A stretch of DNA of 41,087 bases. It comes from CAZILN01 sp964540005. GTDB lineage: Bacteria > Bacteroidota > Bacteroidia > Bacteroidales > SM23-62. Below, one piece after another: positions 25,651 to 34,766 of the stretch. A program made the translations under genes and the position numbers. Each line of letters begins with the position of its first letter. Within the stretch, counting starts at the first letter, position 1. Under the pieces are notes generated by a model. That model searched no databases, was not told the DNA's origin, and saw nothing but the letters and a program-made list of their open reading frames with translations. The DNA lies in the NCBI GenBank assembly GCA_964540005.1, contig CAZILN010000370.1:1-41087 (forward strand), written 5' to 3'.

Positions 25651-26886
25651 ATGTCCGAAAACAGATCAGTATTTGTTACAGGCATAGGGATCTATACCTC
25701 AATTGGCAGTACCAGGAAGGATTTCTGGGATTCTCTCATTGCAGGTAAATCAGGGATAAAAAGGATACAGTCTTTTGATCCCCAAGAGAATAAATGCCAG
25801 ATAGCATCAGAAGTCCCATCCTTCAGCACTGATGGCTACCTTGAACCAAAACAGACCAGGAAGATGGTCAGGGCCTCTCAAATGGCTGTTTGTGCGAGCA
25901 TTGATGCAGTCAGGGATGCCGGACTTGACCTGGAGAAAGCAAACAGGGCCCGTATCGGGTGCATTATCGGAACCGGAGCCGGAGGATCCTCATTAATCGA
26001 GGAACAGGTAGCCGAATTTCAGAGTAAGGGACCCGGATCAATCAATCCCTTACTCGTACCAAAAGCCATTCACAATATGCCAAGCAGTAATACGGCAATG
26101 ATATTAGGCATTCATGGACCGAGTTTCGGAATATCTGCAGCCTGCGCGACAGGGACCCATTCCATAGGCCTGGCACTCAGTATGCTGCGGGAAGGAAGGG
26201 CCGATGCCATGCTTGCCGGGGGCTGTGAAGCTGCCATCTCATCCTTCTCTGTTGATTGTTATGATGTCATGGGGGTCCTGTCAAGGTACAACGATGAACC
26301 CTCAAAGGCCAGCCGTCCGTTCGACCTGAACAGGAATGGCTTCGTGATAGCTGAAGGTGCTGCCATACTCCTGCTTGAGACAGAAGAACATGCAAGGAAA
26401 AGGGGAGCTGTTCCCCTGGTTGAACTCCGTGGTTTCGGCATGACCACAGATGCATACAGTATTGCTGCACCTGATCCTGAAGGGACCTGGGCTGCTGCAG
26501 CCATGACAGAAGCACTCAGGGATGCCGGGCTTACTCCTGATGACATTGGGTATGTCAATGCACATGGTACTTCAACCAAACCCAACGATAAAACAGAAAC
26601 CATCGCCATCAAAAAAGCATTGAAAACCAGCAAGGTTCCTGTGAGTTCCAATAAATCCATGATAGGCCATGGTCTTGGTGCTGCGGGCGCTATCGAAGCA
26701 GCAGCAACAGTACTCACTGTTCACTATGGCATACTTCCTCCTACCATTAATTACGAAACACCGGATCCTGAGTGCGATCTTGATTACATTCCCAATGTGG
26801 CCAGGGAAGTAAAGATCAAAGCAGCCCTGTCAAATTCTTTTGGTTTCGGGGGACAGAACGGGACGCTGGTTTTTACAAAATGCTGA
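25651..26886 (+). CDS. Beta-ketoacyl-ACP synthase II-like condensing enzyme
   Basis: A decarboxylating thiolase-fold enzyme that extends an acyl chain on acyl carrier protein. At 411 residues it fits FabF. The catalytic set is complete: Cys165 in SAACATGTHSIG, His305 in NAHGTSTKPNDKTE, Lys335 and His340 in NKSMIGHGLGAAGA. The C-terminal FGFGGQNGTLVF is the family glycine-rich end. No acyl carrier protein, reductase or dehydratase gene is adjacent, so it is either a housekeeping FabF away from the main cluster or a special condensing enzyme. The gap from kynureninase has no strong terminator, so a shared transcript is possible. I leave the symbol blank because orphan FabF-like genes are common. 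Confidence 0.87.
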   Translation: MSENRSVFVTGIGIYTSIGSTRKDFWDSLIAGKSGIKRIQSFDPQENKCQIASEVPSFSTDGYLEPKQTRKMVRASQMAVCASIDAVRDAGLDLEKANRARIGCIIGTGAGGSSLIEEQVAEFQSKGPGSINPLLVPKAIHNMPSSNTAMILGIHGPSFGISAACATGTHSIGLALSMLREGRADAMLAGGCEAAISSFSVDCYDVMGVLSRYNDEPSKASRPFDLNRNGFVIAEGAAILLLETEEHARKRGAVPLVELRGFGMTTDAYSIAAPDPEGTWAAAAMTEALRDAGLTPDDIGYVNAHGTSTKPNDKTETIAIKKALKTSKVPVSSNKSMIGHGLGAAGAIEAAATVLTVHYGILPPTINYETPDPECDLDYIPNVAREVKIKAALSNSFGFGGQNGTLVFTKC

Positions 26887-26887
26887 G

Positions 26888-26913
26888 CCGGGATCCGAAG
26901 GCTCCGGGATCCG
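26888..26913. terminator. Two-way hairpin terminator between convergent genes
   Basis: GGATCC at 26891-26896 and 26907-26912 can pair around a 10-base loop; the same 10-mer CCGGGATCCG occurs twice. It lies in the 34 bases between the ketosynthase stop (plus) and the DUF4249 stop (minus), the natural place for a shared terminator. Confidence 0.45.
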
Positions 26914-26920
26914 TATTCGC

Positions 26921-27994
26921 TTAATAATCCCAGTAATCGTAGAACTCTGTTGCTTTAAGATAATACACTCCTTCATCAGGGTAGCTGCCTTGGGTGATTG
27001 AACGATTTGAGGATGCGGCAGCCCCGAATATCCCCAGTCCCTCATTCACATTGGAATGAATGATAACAGGTTCAGAAAAAAGATCATTCCCTAGCATATC
27101 CTGAGCTGTATAGGTCACCAGGTACAGATACAGATCTTTCGTAATTGCCTGCAAACCAATCTGAAGCTGGAAAAATTCGTGATAAGCCGTATCGATTGTG
27201 AAATAGTACGGATCAATCGTAAAATCCAGTTCGTATTCTTTCCCGCTTATTAACTCATCAGAAAAAACCGAGAAAGAATTAGGGATATTAGAGCCGAAGA
27301 TACTGTTATCCTCCTCCGGATTTAGAAGAGGATCATCGGACTGTATCCAGAGGATCTCCTCATCCGCCACAACAACCGGATATTCATTCGAGTAAGGCAA
27401 GGATTTATCCCCTGTGTAAGAACCATAGATGTGCCTGAGGACCAGCCTGTAATAATTCTCTTCGTCCGGGGGATCCCTGAACCTGATTGTTGCCTTCCAC
27501 GCACTCCGTACCCAGGTGAAATCAAAATCGGATTCCGTATAGGAAATTGTTGCTGTATCCAGACTGATTATAGGAACAGGGGTGGGCAGGACAGCTTCAC
27601 TGCTTATACTTTGATATCCGGGCACTGATACCTCCAGCCTGTAAGTGCTTCCCGGTACCGGAATTTCTGAGACGGACACATAATTGGACAGTGAAGGAGC
27701 CGGTCCATATTCAGACACGGAAAACGGGGACCGGTATGTGAGGGTTTCGATAAAAGTATCATCCCTGAACAAGCTCACATTTGCATTGGGGAGCTGGGCA
27801 TAGCTGAAAGAATGATCAAAGATCGGGTGGCTGTAGGAAATGTATACATCAATGACACTATCAGGATTTAACATAGAATACATCACAAGTTTCTTTTCAA
27901 GAGCCTCTCCCTCAAATTCGATGACCTTTTCACAGGAGGCAATAATGCCTGCCAGGAAAAGGGAAAACAGTATGTATGGTAATCTTCTTCTCAT
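26921..27994 (-). CDS. DUF4249 family outer-membrane lipoprotein
   Basis: A 357-residue lipoprotein with lipobox FLAGIIASC followed by EKVIEFEG. The family feature LVMYSMLNPDSVIDVYISYS follows, then Ig-like beta strands (VPGSTYRLEVSVPGYQSISS) and a C-terminal region with DLYLYLVTYTAQDMLGNDLF. DUF4249 genes regularly follow TonB-dependent receptor genes of the type present here, 9 bases upstream. By analogy with SusD-like proteins they may help the receptor bind its substrate, but no ligand is established. The mature protein is expected on the outer membrane surface or facing the periplasm. Confidence 0.85.
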   Translation of the reverse strand: MRRRLPYILFSLFLAGIIASCEKVIEFEGEALEKKLVMYSMLNPDSVIDVYISYSHPIFDHSFSYAQLPNANVSLFRDDTFIETLTYRSPFSVSEYGPAPSLSNYVSVSEIPVPGSTYRLEVSVPGYQSISSEAVLPTPVPIISLDTATISYTESDFDFTWVRSAWKATIRFRDPPDEENYYRLVLRHIYGSYTGDKSLPYSNEYPVVVADEEILWIQSDDPLLNPEEDNSIFGSNIPNSFSVFSDELISGKEYELDFTIDPYYFTIDTAYHEFFQLQIGLQAITKDLYLYLVTYTAQDMLGNDLFSEPVIIHSNVNEGLGIFGAAASSNRSITQGSYPDEGVYYLKATEFYDYWDY

Positions 27995-28003
27995 TATACC
28001 AAA

Positions 28004-30409
28004 TTAAAACCTGTATGAATAAGAAATCGAGGGAATAATCGGGAACAGGCTGTACTGTTTCAGTACCATGGTACTGTAATAGTTCCCGCCAATATATTCG
28101 TTGTCATAATCCCAGTTTATGAAAAAAGGATTCTTTCTGTTATAGGCATTGTATACCGATATGTTCCAGGTCCGCACACCATACTTCTTCTCCTTGTGAA
28201 AATTCAATCCTGCGTCAAGCCTGTGATAGGAAGGTACCCGGTAATTGTTCCTGCCCTCATATTCAGTCAGGTCAGAGTAGAAATAATAACTTGAATAGGC
28301 TGGAATACTGGGTGGAGGATACCGCATAATCCCCAGTGTGGCTGCATTGCCCGTTCCATATACCCATGTCAGCCCGATATCGAACCTGTCACTGAACTCA
28401 TGTGTCAGGACTATGCTGACATCATGCCGCCTGTCATATTTGGCAGGAAAGACCCTCCCGAAGTTCAGATTTTCAAACTGCCTGTTCGTCCATGCCAGGG
28501 TATAACCTATCCAGCCGGTGGTCTTACCCAGGGTTTTTTCAATAAGCAGCTCTCCCCCATAAGCCCATCCCCTGCCTTTCTCCACTTTTGTTTCCCAGCC
28601 CGATCCTGTGCTGACAAATGATGCTCCTTCCTTATATTCAATCAGGTTATCCATGGTTTTATAGAATACCTCAACAGAACCATCAAGTTCTTTCGGCAAT
28701 TTGAAACTTGCTCCCAGGGCTACCTGGTCTGCAACAGGAGGTTCGAATTTCCTCGTTACCGGCAGCCAGAGGTCGGTTGGCAGGCTTATTGTAGATGTGG
28801 TCAGCAGATGTACGAACTGGGCCATCCTCGAGTAGGAAGCCTTGAATGACAGATTGTCCCCTGCCAGTGCTCTCACAGATATTCGTGGCTGGAGCGACGG
28901 ATAATTGGTGCCCTGTACATTGAACATGGCAAAATGAACCCCGGCATTCACCTTTAGCCAGGGGGTGAGTTCAATATTATCCTCGATATAGGCAACCAGT
29001 TCATTGGCGCCGATCTTCTCATTTCCGAAAGTGGTATCAATTCCTGTCGATTCTTCTTCGTAATCAATTTTAAAACGGACTATTCCCGGCTTGAAGTTAT
29101 GATAGGTATAACTGGTACCAAATTTCACCGAATGCTTTACCGCCGGGTAGTAATCAAAATCAATCTTGGCCGTAACATCTTCTATCCCTGAGAAATACCT
29201 GAAAAAATCAATATTGGTTTCTTTTGTACGGAGGTTCTTCGATTCGAATTCACTGTGAACATCAAAAATATACCTGCTGTATGTAATTGTGGTATTACTG
29301 AAAAGGCGGTTTGTCAGCAGGTAATTCCACCTGAGGGCTGCAATGATATTGCCCCATCCCAGGCCGAATTCGTCCTTATACTGGTACCTGTCCCCCATTC
29401 CTGTATCAAAATTATCCTTATACTTATCACGGCCATATGCTTCGTCATTCCCCAGGTAGGCACTGAGGAACAGCCTGCTGCGGTCAGAAAACTTATGGTT
29501 TATCTTAGCGTTCAGGTCGTAGAAATAATATCCCCCGGTGAAACTGCCCTCCTCCTGTGCATTGGCCAGCGCGATGAATGGCCTGGCAATCAGGTCAGCA
29601 TATGTCCTTCTGCCCGAGATTATGAACGAGGTTTTATCCTTAACTATGGGTCCTTCCAGGGAAAACTTTGAAGCAATCAATCCCATAGAAAAAGATCCCT
29701 GGAATTTTTTCATGTTCCCGTCCTTCATCCTGATATCCACCACTGAGGACAATCTTTCTCCAAAGCGCGCAGGGAAACCCCCTTTGTATAACTGTACGGC
29801 TTTTACGGCATCCGGATTGAAAACTGAGAAGAAACCGAACAGATGGCTGGCATTATACACGGGCACACCGTCCAGGAGAAAGAGGTTCTGATCAGGTCCC
29901 CCTCCCCGTACATAAATACCTGTGGAGCCTTCGGTCCCGGATTGAACCCCTGGTAATAACTGTATGACCTTCAGTACATCTGCCTCGCCAAATAATACCG
30001 GTACTTTCTGCAGCTTGGCAATGGGTATGTCGATCATACTCATCTGGGTATTCTCAACTTTGGATTGGGAGCTGCCTACGACAGTCACCTCCTCTATTTC
30101 CCTGGCGGATAAAGACAGATCACTATTGACAGAAGTATCGGTGGCCAGATAAAAACTGATACTCAAGGGTTCGTAACCTATATATGAAACAATCAGATCC
30201 ACAGGCCCTTCCTCATGCGACAAACTGTAAAATCCGTAGTTGTTGGATATACATCCGGCAAGTGAATTCTTATCATAGACATTTGCCCCTATAAGCCTTT
30301 CACCACTTTCAGCATCGGTAATATAACCGCTGATGATGTGTTTCTGGGCTTCGAGCCGGAAGCCTGCCAGTGTCAGAAGAAGGATCAGTAAAAAGTACCT
30401 CATGAGCAT
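28004..30409 (-). CDS. TonB-dependent receptor with N-terminal carboxypeptidase-like regulatory domain
   Basis: Outer-membrane importer of 801 residues. It has a signal peptide to RLEAQ, a carboxypeptidase-D-like domain (residues 24-110, ISGYITDAESGERLIGANVY), a segment EIEEVTVVG that may serve as TonB box, and a plug domain (about 120-230) with GIYVRGGGPDQNLFLLDGVP and RLSSVVDIRMKDG. A 22-strand barrel then runs to the terminal aromatic residue (YSYRF). The Phe at the last position is the usual beta-barrel assembly signal. It pairs with the DUF4249 lipoprotein downstream. Substrate unknown. The intact TonB that powers it must be elsewhere, because the TonB-like gene in this window is broken. 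Confidence 0.9.
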   Translation of the reverse strand: MLMRYFLLILLLTLAGFRLEAQKHIISGYITDAESGERLIGANVYDKNSLAGCISNNYGFYSLSHEEGPVDLIVSYIGYEPLSISFYLATDTSVNSDLSLSAREIEEVTVVGSSQSKVENTQMSMIDIPIAKLQKVPVLFGEADVLKVIQLLPGVQSGTEGSTGIYVRGGGPDQNLFLLDGVPVYNASHLFGFFSVFNPDAVKAVQLYKGGFPARFGERLSSVVDIRMKDGNMKKFQGSFSMGLIASKFSLEGPIVKDKTSFIISGRRTYADLIARPFIALANAQEEGSFTGGYYFYDLNAKINHKFSDRSRLFLSAYLGNDEAYGRDKYKDNFDTGMGDRYQYKDEFGLGWGNIIAALRWNYLLTNRLFSNTTITYSRYIFDVHSEFESKNLRTKETNIDFFRYFSGIEDVTAKIDFDYYPAVKHSVKFGTSYTYHNFKPGIVRFKIDYEEESTGIDTTFGNEKIGANELVAYIEDNIELTPWLKVNAGVHFAMFNVQGTNYPSLQPRISVRALAGDNLSFKASYSRMAQFVHLLTTSTISLPTDLWLPVTRKFEPPVADQVALGASFKLPKELDGSVEVFYKTMDNLIEYKEGASFVSTGSGWETKVEKGRGWAYGGELLIEKTLGKTTGWIGYTLAWTNRQFENLNFGRVFPAKYDRRHDVSIVLTHEFSDRFDIGLTWVYGTGNAATLGIMRYPPPSIPAYSSYYFYSDLTEYEGRNNYRVPSYHRLDAGLNFHKEKKYGVRTWNISVYNAYNRKNPFFINWDYDNEYIGGNYYSTMVLKQYSLFPIIPSISYSYRF

Positions 30410-30515
30410 GAAAGATCAATGATGCCTGCCGGTCATGACATTGCTATGAGTCCTCAAAGTTCATACCAATAAACGAAATACTCAGCCAAATCATATCATT
30501 TGCCATGCATTTTCT

Positions 30516-30540
30516 TCGCGAAATTATACGAGATTCGCGA
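30516..30540. repeat. Hairpin between the PLP-lyase and TonB-receptor genes
   Basis: TCGCGAA (30516-30522) pairs with TTCGCGA (30534-30540) around an 11-base loop, 36 bases past the lyase stop. It may terminate the lyase transcript, though no U-tract follows. The loop and right arm contain TATACGAGATTC, which also occurs reverse-complemented at 19289-19300 in the inverted-repeat element. Confidence 0.35.
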
Positions 30541-30575
30541 TACGGAAGATAAACAGGGCAATTCCCCGGATTAAT

Positions 30576-31985
30576 TTAACTGTATATCCCATCGATCAGG
30601 TTCTCCACCAGCTCCTTTACATTCTTACGGTTCTTTATAGAGGCACTGATACCGTATAAGGCCGCCTGAGGGATCCCGCTGTCCCCTGAGGCAGAATCCA
30701 GGTTCTTGCCCGCCAGTCTTGTCACAGGTCTCATTATCCGGGCAGGGACAATTTTCATCAGTCCGTTAACAAGATTTACAGAGCGTTCAGTTATCCTGAG
30801 ATCTTTCTGCAGCTTATACCTTTGTTGCATTACCATCCCGAGATCCTGCAGTAATTCCTCCTCCTTCCCGACATTAAGCTGGTTAACAGTCATATGCAGA
30901 CCATCAGGGAACTGGAGCCTGTCGAGATACCAGCCTTTTTGCGCCAGTCCGTCCCCGATGTTGAAAATATCGTCATTTTCAGAAGTAAATGCCATTACAC
31001 ACATGTCCGGATCAGAAATGATACGGAGGCCCTCAATCTTTCCTATTCCCTCCCTTATCCTGACCGTAGTCTTCATAACCTCATCCGCTATTTTCAAATA
31101 CCCTTCCCTGCCGAGATGATTCATGATGGCCCAGGTCCCGGCCAGGGGTCCCCCGCTTTTAGTTCCCATAAAGCTTGTCGATGCGAAGATCCCGCCTGGC
31201 CATTCGGTATGGATGAAGAATTGTTTCCTTCTTAGTTTCCTGTTACGGTATAGTATGACTGAAGATCCTTTGGGAGCATAACCATATTTATGTGCATCCA
31301 GGGAAATAGAACTTACGCCGGGTACCCGGAAGTCAAAGGGCGGTATCGGGTACCCCAGTTCCTCAAGGAATGGCAGCATAAAACCTCCCATACAGGCATC
31401 AACATGAAACAGGAGATCATGCTTCCTGGCCAGCTGTGCAACTTCAGTTACCGGGTCTATAACCCCATATGGGAAACAGGGGGCCGAGCAGGCAATCATT
31501 ATGGTGCGGGCATTTATAGCATCCGCTATCGCCCCGGTATCGGCCCTTTTATCCTCCCGTACAGGAATGAGGACCGGTTTTAAATCGAGGTAATGACAGG
31601 CTTTCAGAAAGGCAGGATGAGCTGTCTCAGGGAAAATGATCTCCCATCCCGTTGATCCGGGTTTTTCCTCACGAGCCACTTCCCGGGCTACTTTCAATGT
31701 CAGGAAAATGCTTTCTGTTCCACCCGAACTTATGCAGCCTGTGACATTACTGTTACCATTCATCAATCCGGATACCATCCTGATGATGTTATTCTCAAAG
31801 TTCTTCAATGAAGGAAAGGTGGAAGGGTTCAGGGTGTTTTCACTGGAAAAGGCATCAAAATATTTCTTGGATATTTCGGCCTTTTCATGGCCCGGATGAT
31901 ACACAAATCCGAAAACCTTGCCTTCCTCCCAGGGAGCATCATCCTTTTTTAGTATCTCCAGACTGTCTGCTAATTCATCTGCCGA
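30576..31985 (-). CDS. Sphingosine-1-phosphate-lyase-like PLP enzyme, 5' end lost
   Basis: Group II PLP decarboxylase-fold enzyme related to sphingosine-1-phosphate lyase, splitting long-chain base phosphates or decarboxylating an amino acid. Marks are CISSGGTESIFLTLK (phosphate binding), LFHVDACMGGFMLPFL (Asp pairing with the pyridine) and SLDAHKYGYAPKGSSV, whose Lys is residue 206 counted from GTG 31904. Homologous sequence continues upstream of that GTG (SADELADSLEILKKDDAPWE then EGKVFGFVYHPG) to about 31985, then meets an in-frame TAA at 31992 with no ATG, GTG or TTG between. The native start and perhaps a dozen residues are gone, replaced by sequence of the FISUMP remnant on the other strand. 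A product starting at GTG 31904 would have the whole catalytic core, so function is uncertain. Bacteroidota make sphingolipids, which makes the role plausible. Confidence 0.72.
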   Translation of the reverse strand, partial: SADELADSLEILKKDDAPWEEGKVFGFVYHPGHEKAEISKKYFDAFSSENTLNPSTFPSLKNFENNIIRMVSGLMNGNSNVTGCISSGGTESIFLTLKVAREVAREEKPGSTGWEIIFPETAHPAFLKACHYLDLKPVLIPVREDKRADTGAIADAINARTIMIACSAPCFPYGVIDPVTEVAQLARKHDLLFHVDACMGGFMLPFLEELGYPIPPFDFRVPGVSSISLDAHKYGYAPKGSSVILYRNRKLRRKQFFIHTEWPGGIFASTSFMGTKSGGPLAGTWAIMNHLGREGYLKIADEVMKTTVRIREGIGKIEGLRIISDPDMCVMAFTSENDDIFNIGDGLAQKGWYLDRLQFPDGLHMTVNQLNVGKEEELLQDLGMVMQQRYKLQKDLRITERSVNLVNGLMKIVPARIMRPVTRLAGKNLDSASGDSGIPQAALYGISASIKNRKNVKELVENLIDGIYS

Positions 31986-33058
31986 CAGTAATTACTGATG
32001 AAGTCAGCTATCTCTCCTATTCAACAATCAGGTGCGTAGGAAATGTCACCGATGATGGCGGATACCCGGTTACCAGGAAAGGGATCTGGTGGAGTACTAA
32101 TCCCCAGCCCCTTAGCCTGCAGGATAATATAACTGAAGATGGATCGGATGTGGGCCCCTATTACAGCTATATCAGGGATCTGTCCATGGGAACCACCTAT
32201 TATATACGGGCTTATGCTCAAAACGAAGCCGGTACGGCATTCGGTGATGAGGTCATCGTCACCACTGTTGCCGGATCTGTCCCGGTTGTCATCACAAGTG
32301 CCGTCAGCAACATTACCGGATCAAGCGCCCGGAGCGGGGGAACTGTTACTGACCCGGGGGAACCCCAAATTGATGATGCCGGTATTTGCTGGAGCACATC
32401 CCCGAACCCTACAACATCTGACAACCATGAATCCGAGGGTAAAGTTCCGGCATTCATAAGTACAATTACGGGCCTGGAGACCAGTGGTGGATGGCAGAAA
32501 ACCTGAATATCGGGACCCTGGTTGAAAGTGACTCCAGCAATACCAATCATACGGATGTTGCTGACAATGGCATTATAGAAAAGTATTGTCTTGAGAATAA
32601 GCTGAGTAATTGTGATATATACGGAGGCTTGTATGACTGGAACGAAATGATGGGCTACCTGCCATCTGATGACAGTATTACCGGGACAACACGGGGGATC
32701 TGTCCGCAGGGCTGGCATATCCCCACGGATAGTGAATGGAATATTCTTATCAGCTTCCTGGGTGGATAATATTGCGGGAGGAATATTAAAAGAATCAGGG
32801 ACAGCACACTGGGAAGCACCGAATGAAGAAGCCTATGACGGTATATTTTTCGATGCATTGCCCGGGGGATCACGGGATAGAAAAGGCGTACTGGAATCGG
32901 AAGGATTCCGCAGCGGCTTCTGGAGCGCTACTGAAGTTGCTCCGTTTTTCACCACAGAAGCCTATTACAGGATATTATATTACGACAGACGTGAGCTGGG
33001 GAGATCGCTTGAAAAAAAGATGGTCGGTCATTCTGTTCGTTGCATAATGGATCAATAA
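31982..33058 (+). pseudogene. FISUMP-domain surface protein remnant, with frameshifts and deletions
   Basis: It starts in the middle of an Ig/fn3-like repeat (PTVITDEVSYLSYSTIRCVG). A second repeat starts VPVVITSAVSNITGSSARSG and carries the sequence AGICWSTSPNPTTSDN. At about 32475 the reading frame changes and the text jumps from STITGL to GDQWWMAENLNIGTLVES, the start of the Fibrobacter succinogenes major paralogous (FISUMP) domain; the second half of the second repeat is missing. After YGGLYDWNEMMGYLP and CPQGWHIPTDSEWNILI a stop follows LGG (32767). The domain continues in another frame with VDNIAGGILKESGTAHWEAP, ALPGGSRD, GFWSATE and VRCIMDQ at 33058. No start codon or signal peptide remains. 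Confidence 0.75.
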
Positions 33059-33068
33059 GCCCTGCCGG

Positions 33069-34607
33069 CTATTCCCTCAAAAACAGACTTTTGGTTGAAA
33101 ACTCAGGATCGCAGGTAAGGTTGACATGCAGTTTTCTCAGTCCTGCTTCATCCCCCGGCGTAGGTATATGGGTCAGGTGCACTTCACAATCCCTCAGTTC
33201 TTTCAGCTTCTGAACCGCCAGCTGGGCAGCAGGGTTGGAGATAGCACTTATCCCCATTACTGTAAGAGTTTCCTCAAGATCGAGACTTATCATCTTACCC
33301 TTCAGAATCTCCGATTTTAAGAAACTCAGGGAATCAATAATATTCTTCGGGATCAGGTGCATATCGTCGGGAAGTCCGGCAAGATGTTTGGCCGCATTGA
33401 GGATCAGGCTGGAAGAGGCATGCATCAGGGGTGAGTTCTTGCCGGTAATTACAGTACCATCCTTCAGCTCAATGGCTGCCCCGCAGAAGATGCCCTCATT
33501 CCCTTTTCCTGTATCCCTGGCTTCCCCGGCCGCCTTATGTGCCGGTTCCACGACATTCCTGTCCTCAACCCTGGCACCCACCTTATCCATTATCAGCTCC
33601 GACCTGTCAAGGGTATCCCGGTCTACCAGTCCCATGGCATATTCTACCGAACAGCGGTAAAACCTCCTGATAATTTCCTGGTGTGAGGCCTCTGATATAA
33701 TGTCGTCATCCACTATTCCTGCACTGGCCCTGTTTACACCCATATCTGTCGGTGACAGGTACATTGATTCCTCGCCAGTGATCTTTTCAATGATCCTTTT
33801 GAGCAACGGGAAAGCCTCGATATCACGGTTATAGTTGACCGTTTTAATATTGTAGGCCTCAAGGTGGTGATGGTCTATCTGTACGAGGTCCTTCAGATCC
33901 ACCGTTGCTGCTTCATAGGCTATATTAACCTTGTGCGACAACGGCAGGTTCCAGATAGGGAATGTCTCAAATTTTGCATAACCTGCTTTCTCACCATTTT
34001 TGTAATCATGGTAGAGATTGCTCAGGCAGGTTCCCAGTTTCCCGCTGCCGGGACCCGGACCCGTAACTACAACAATTGGTTTGCTTGTTACAATATGTTC
34101 ATTAGAACCATAGCCCCGGTCACTGACAATGAGGTCCACATTGGAAGGATAGCCTTTTGTGAACTTATGGGTGTATACCTTAATTCCGTTTCTCTCCAGT
34201 TTGTTCTTGAATGATATTGCAGAGGGCTGGTCCTCGAACCGGGTGATCACAACGGCCGTAATTTCAATGCCCCAGTCCTTAAAATCATCAATGGTCTTCA
34301 GCGCATCCGTGTCATAGGTGATCCCGAAATCCGCCCTGATTTTTTTACGTTCAATCGCACCTGCATGTATACAAAGGATGACGTCAATTTTATCTTTGAG
34401 TTTCTGCAGCAGGCGCATCTTGACATTGGGATCAAATCCCGGCAATACCCGTGCAGCATGATAATCATACAGTATCTTCCCCCCGAATTCAAGGTACAGT
34501 TTATCATTAAACCTGTTAACGCGTTCCAGGATTGATGCTGTCTGTTCTTTAAGATAAGCTTCATTATCGAATCCCTTCCTGTCTTCTGCAGATGATTTTT
34601 CGGGCAT
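33069..34607 (-). CDS. DUF1846 (UPF0371) family protein
   Basis: A 512-residue cytoplasmic protein of the DUF1846 family, whose biochemical role I do not know to be established. Family marks are the start GFDNEAYLKEQTASILERVN, FGGKILYDYHAARVLPGFDP, the glycine-rich VVVTGPGPGSGKLGTCLSNL (GPGPGSGK at residues 183-190, nucleotide-binding-like), QIDHHHLEAYNIKTVNYNRD and SPTDMGVNRASAGI. Length is usual for the family. It is transcribed alone, convergent with the FISUMP remnant 10 bases away and divergent from the TonB-dependent receptor gene. No sign of decay. Confidence 0.85.
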   Translation of the reverse strand: MPEKSSAEDRKGFDNEAYLKEQTASILERVNRFNDKLYLEFGGKILYDYHAARVLPGFDPNVKMRLLQKLKDKIDVILCIHAGAIERKKIRADFGITYDTDALKTIDDFKDWGIEITAVVITRFEDQPSAISFKNKLERNGIKVYTHKFTKGYPSNVDLIVSDRGYGSNEHIVTSKPIVVVTGPGPGSGKLGTCLSNLYHDYKNGEKAGYAKFETFPIWNLPLSHKVNIAYEAATVDLKDLVQIDHHHLEAYNIKTVNYNRDIEAFPLLKRIIEKITGEESMYLSPTDMGVNRASAGIVDDDIISEASHQEIIRRFYRCSVEYAMGLVDRDTLDRSELIMDKVGARVEDRNVVEPAHKAAGEARDTGKGNEGIFCGAAIELKDGTVITGKNSPLMHASSSLILNAAKHLAGLPDDMHLIPKNIIDSLSFLKSEILKGKMISLDLEETLTVMGISAISNPAAQLAVQKLKELRDCEVHLTHIPTPGDEAGLRKLHVNLTCDPEFSTKSLFLRE

Positions 34608-34728
34608 AGTTTATACTGTTATTCGATGGCAGAACTGAGAAATTATATACTAAGATGAAATCACTTTCAAGATAGGAAAATATCCTTTTCATACCAATAT
34701 TGAAGCTCATAGCCTGCATGATACAAGT

Positions 34729-34766
34729 CTGTCCTGCTAACATAAAACTTCCCCTGTTGCGGACAG
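34729..34766. promoter_or_regulatory. Stem-loop in the divergent upstream region of the receptor gene
   Basis: CTGTCCTGCTAAC (34729-34741) pairs with GTTGCGGACAG (34756-34766) over 11 base pairs with two bulged T residues and a 14-base loop. It lies about 100 bases upstream of the receptor start and 120 bases upstream of the DUF1846 start on the other strand. It may be a leader structure or protein-binding site. I looked for cobalamin riboswitch boxes and found none. The rest of the 259-base intergenic stretch (34608-34866) shows nothing else I can name. Confidence 0.3.

Noticed and set aside
32491..33058. Two small independent plus-strand genes
   Set aside because: Together they spell one FISUMP domain in consecutive order, so they are pieces of one broken gene.
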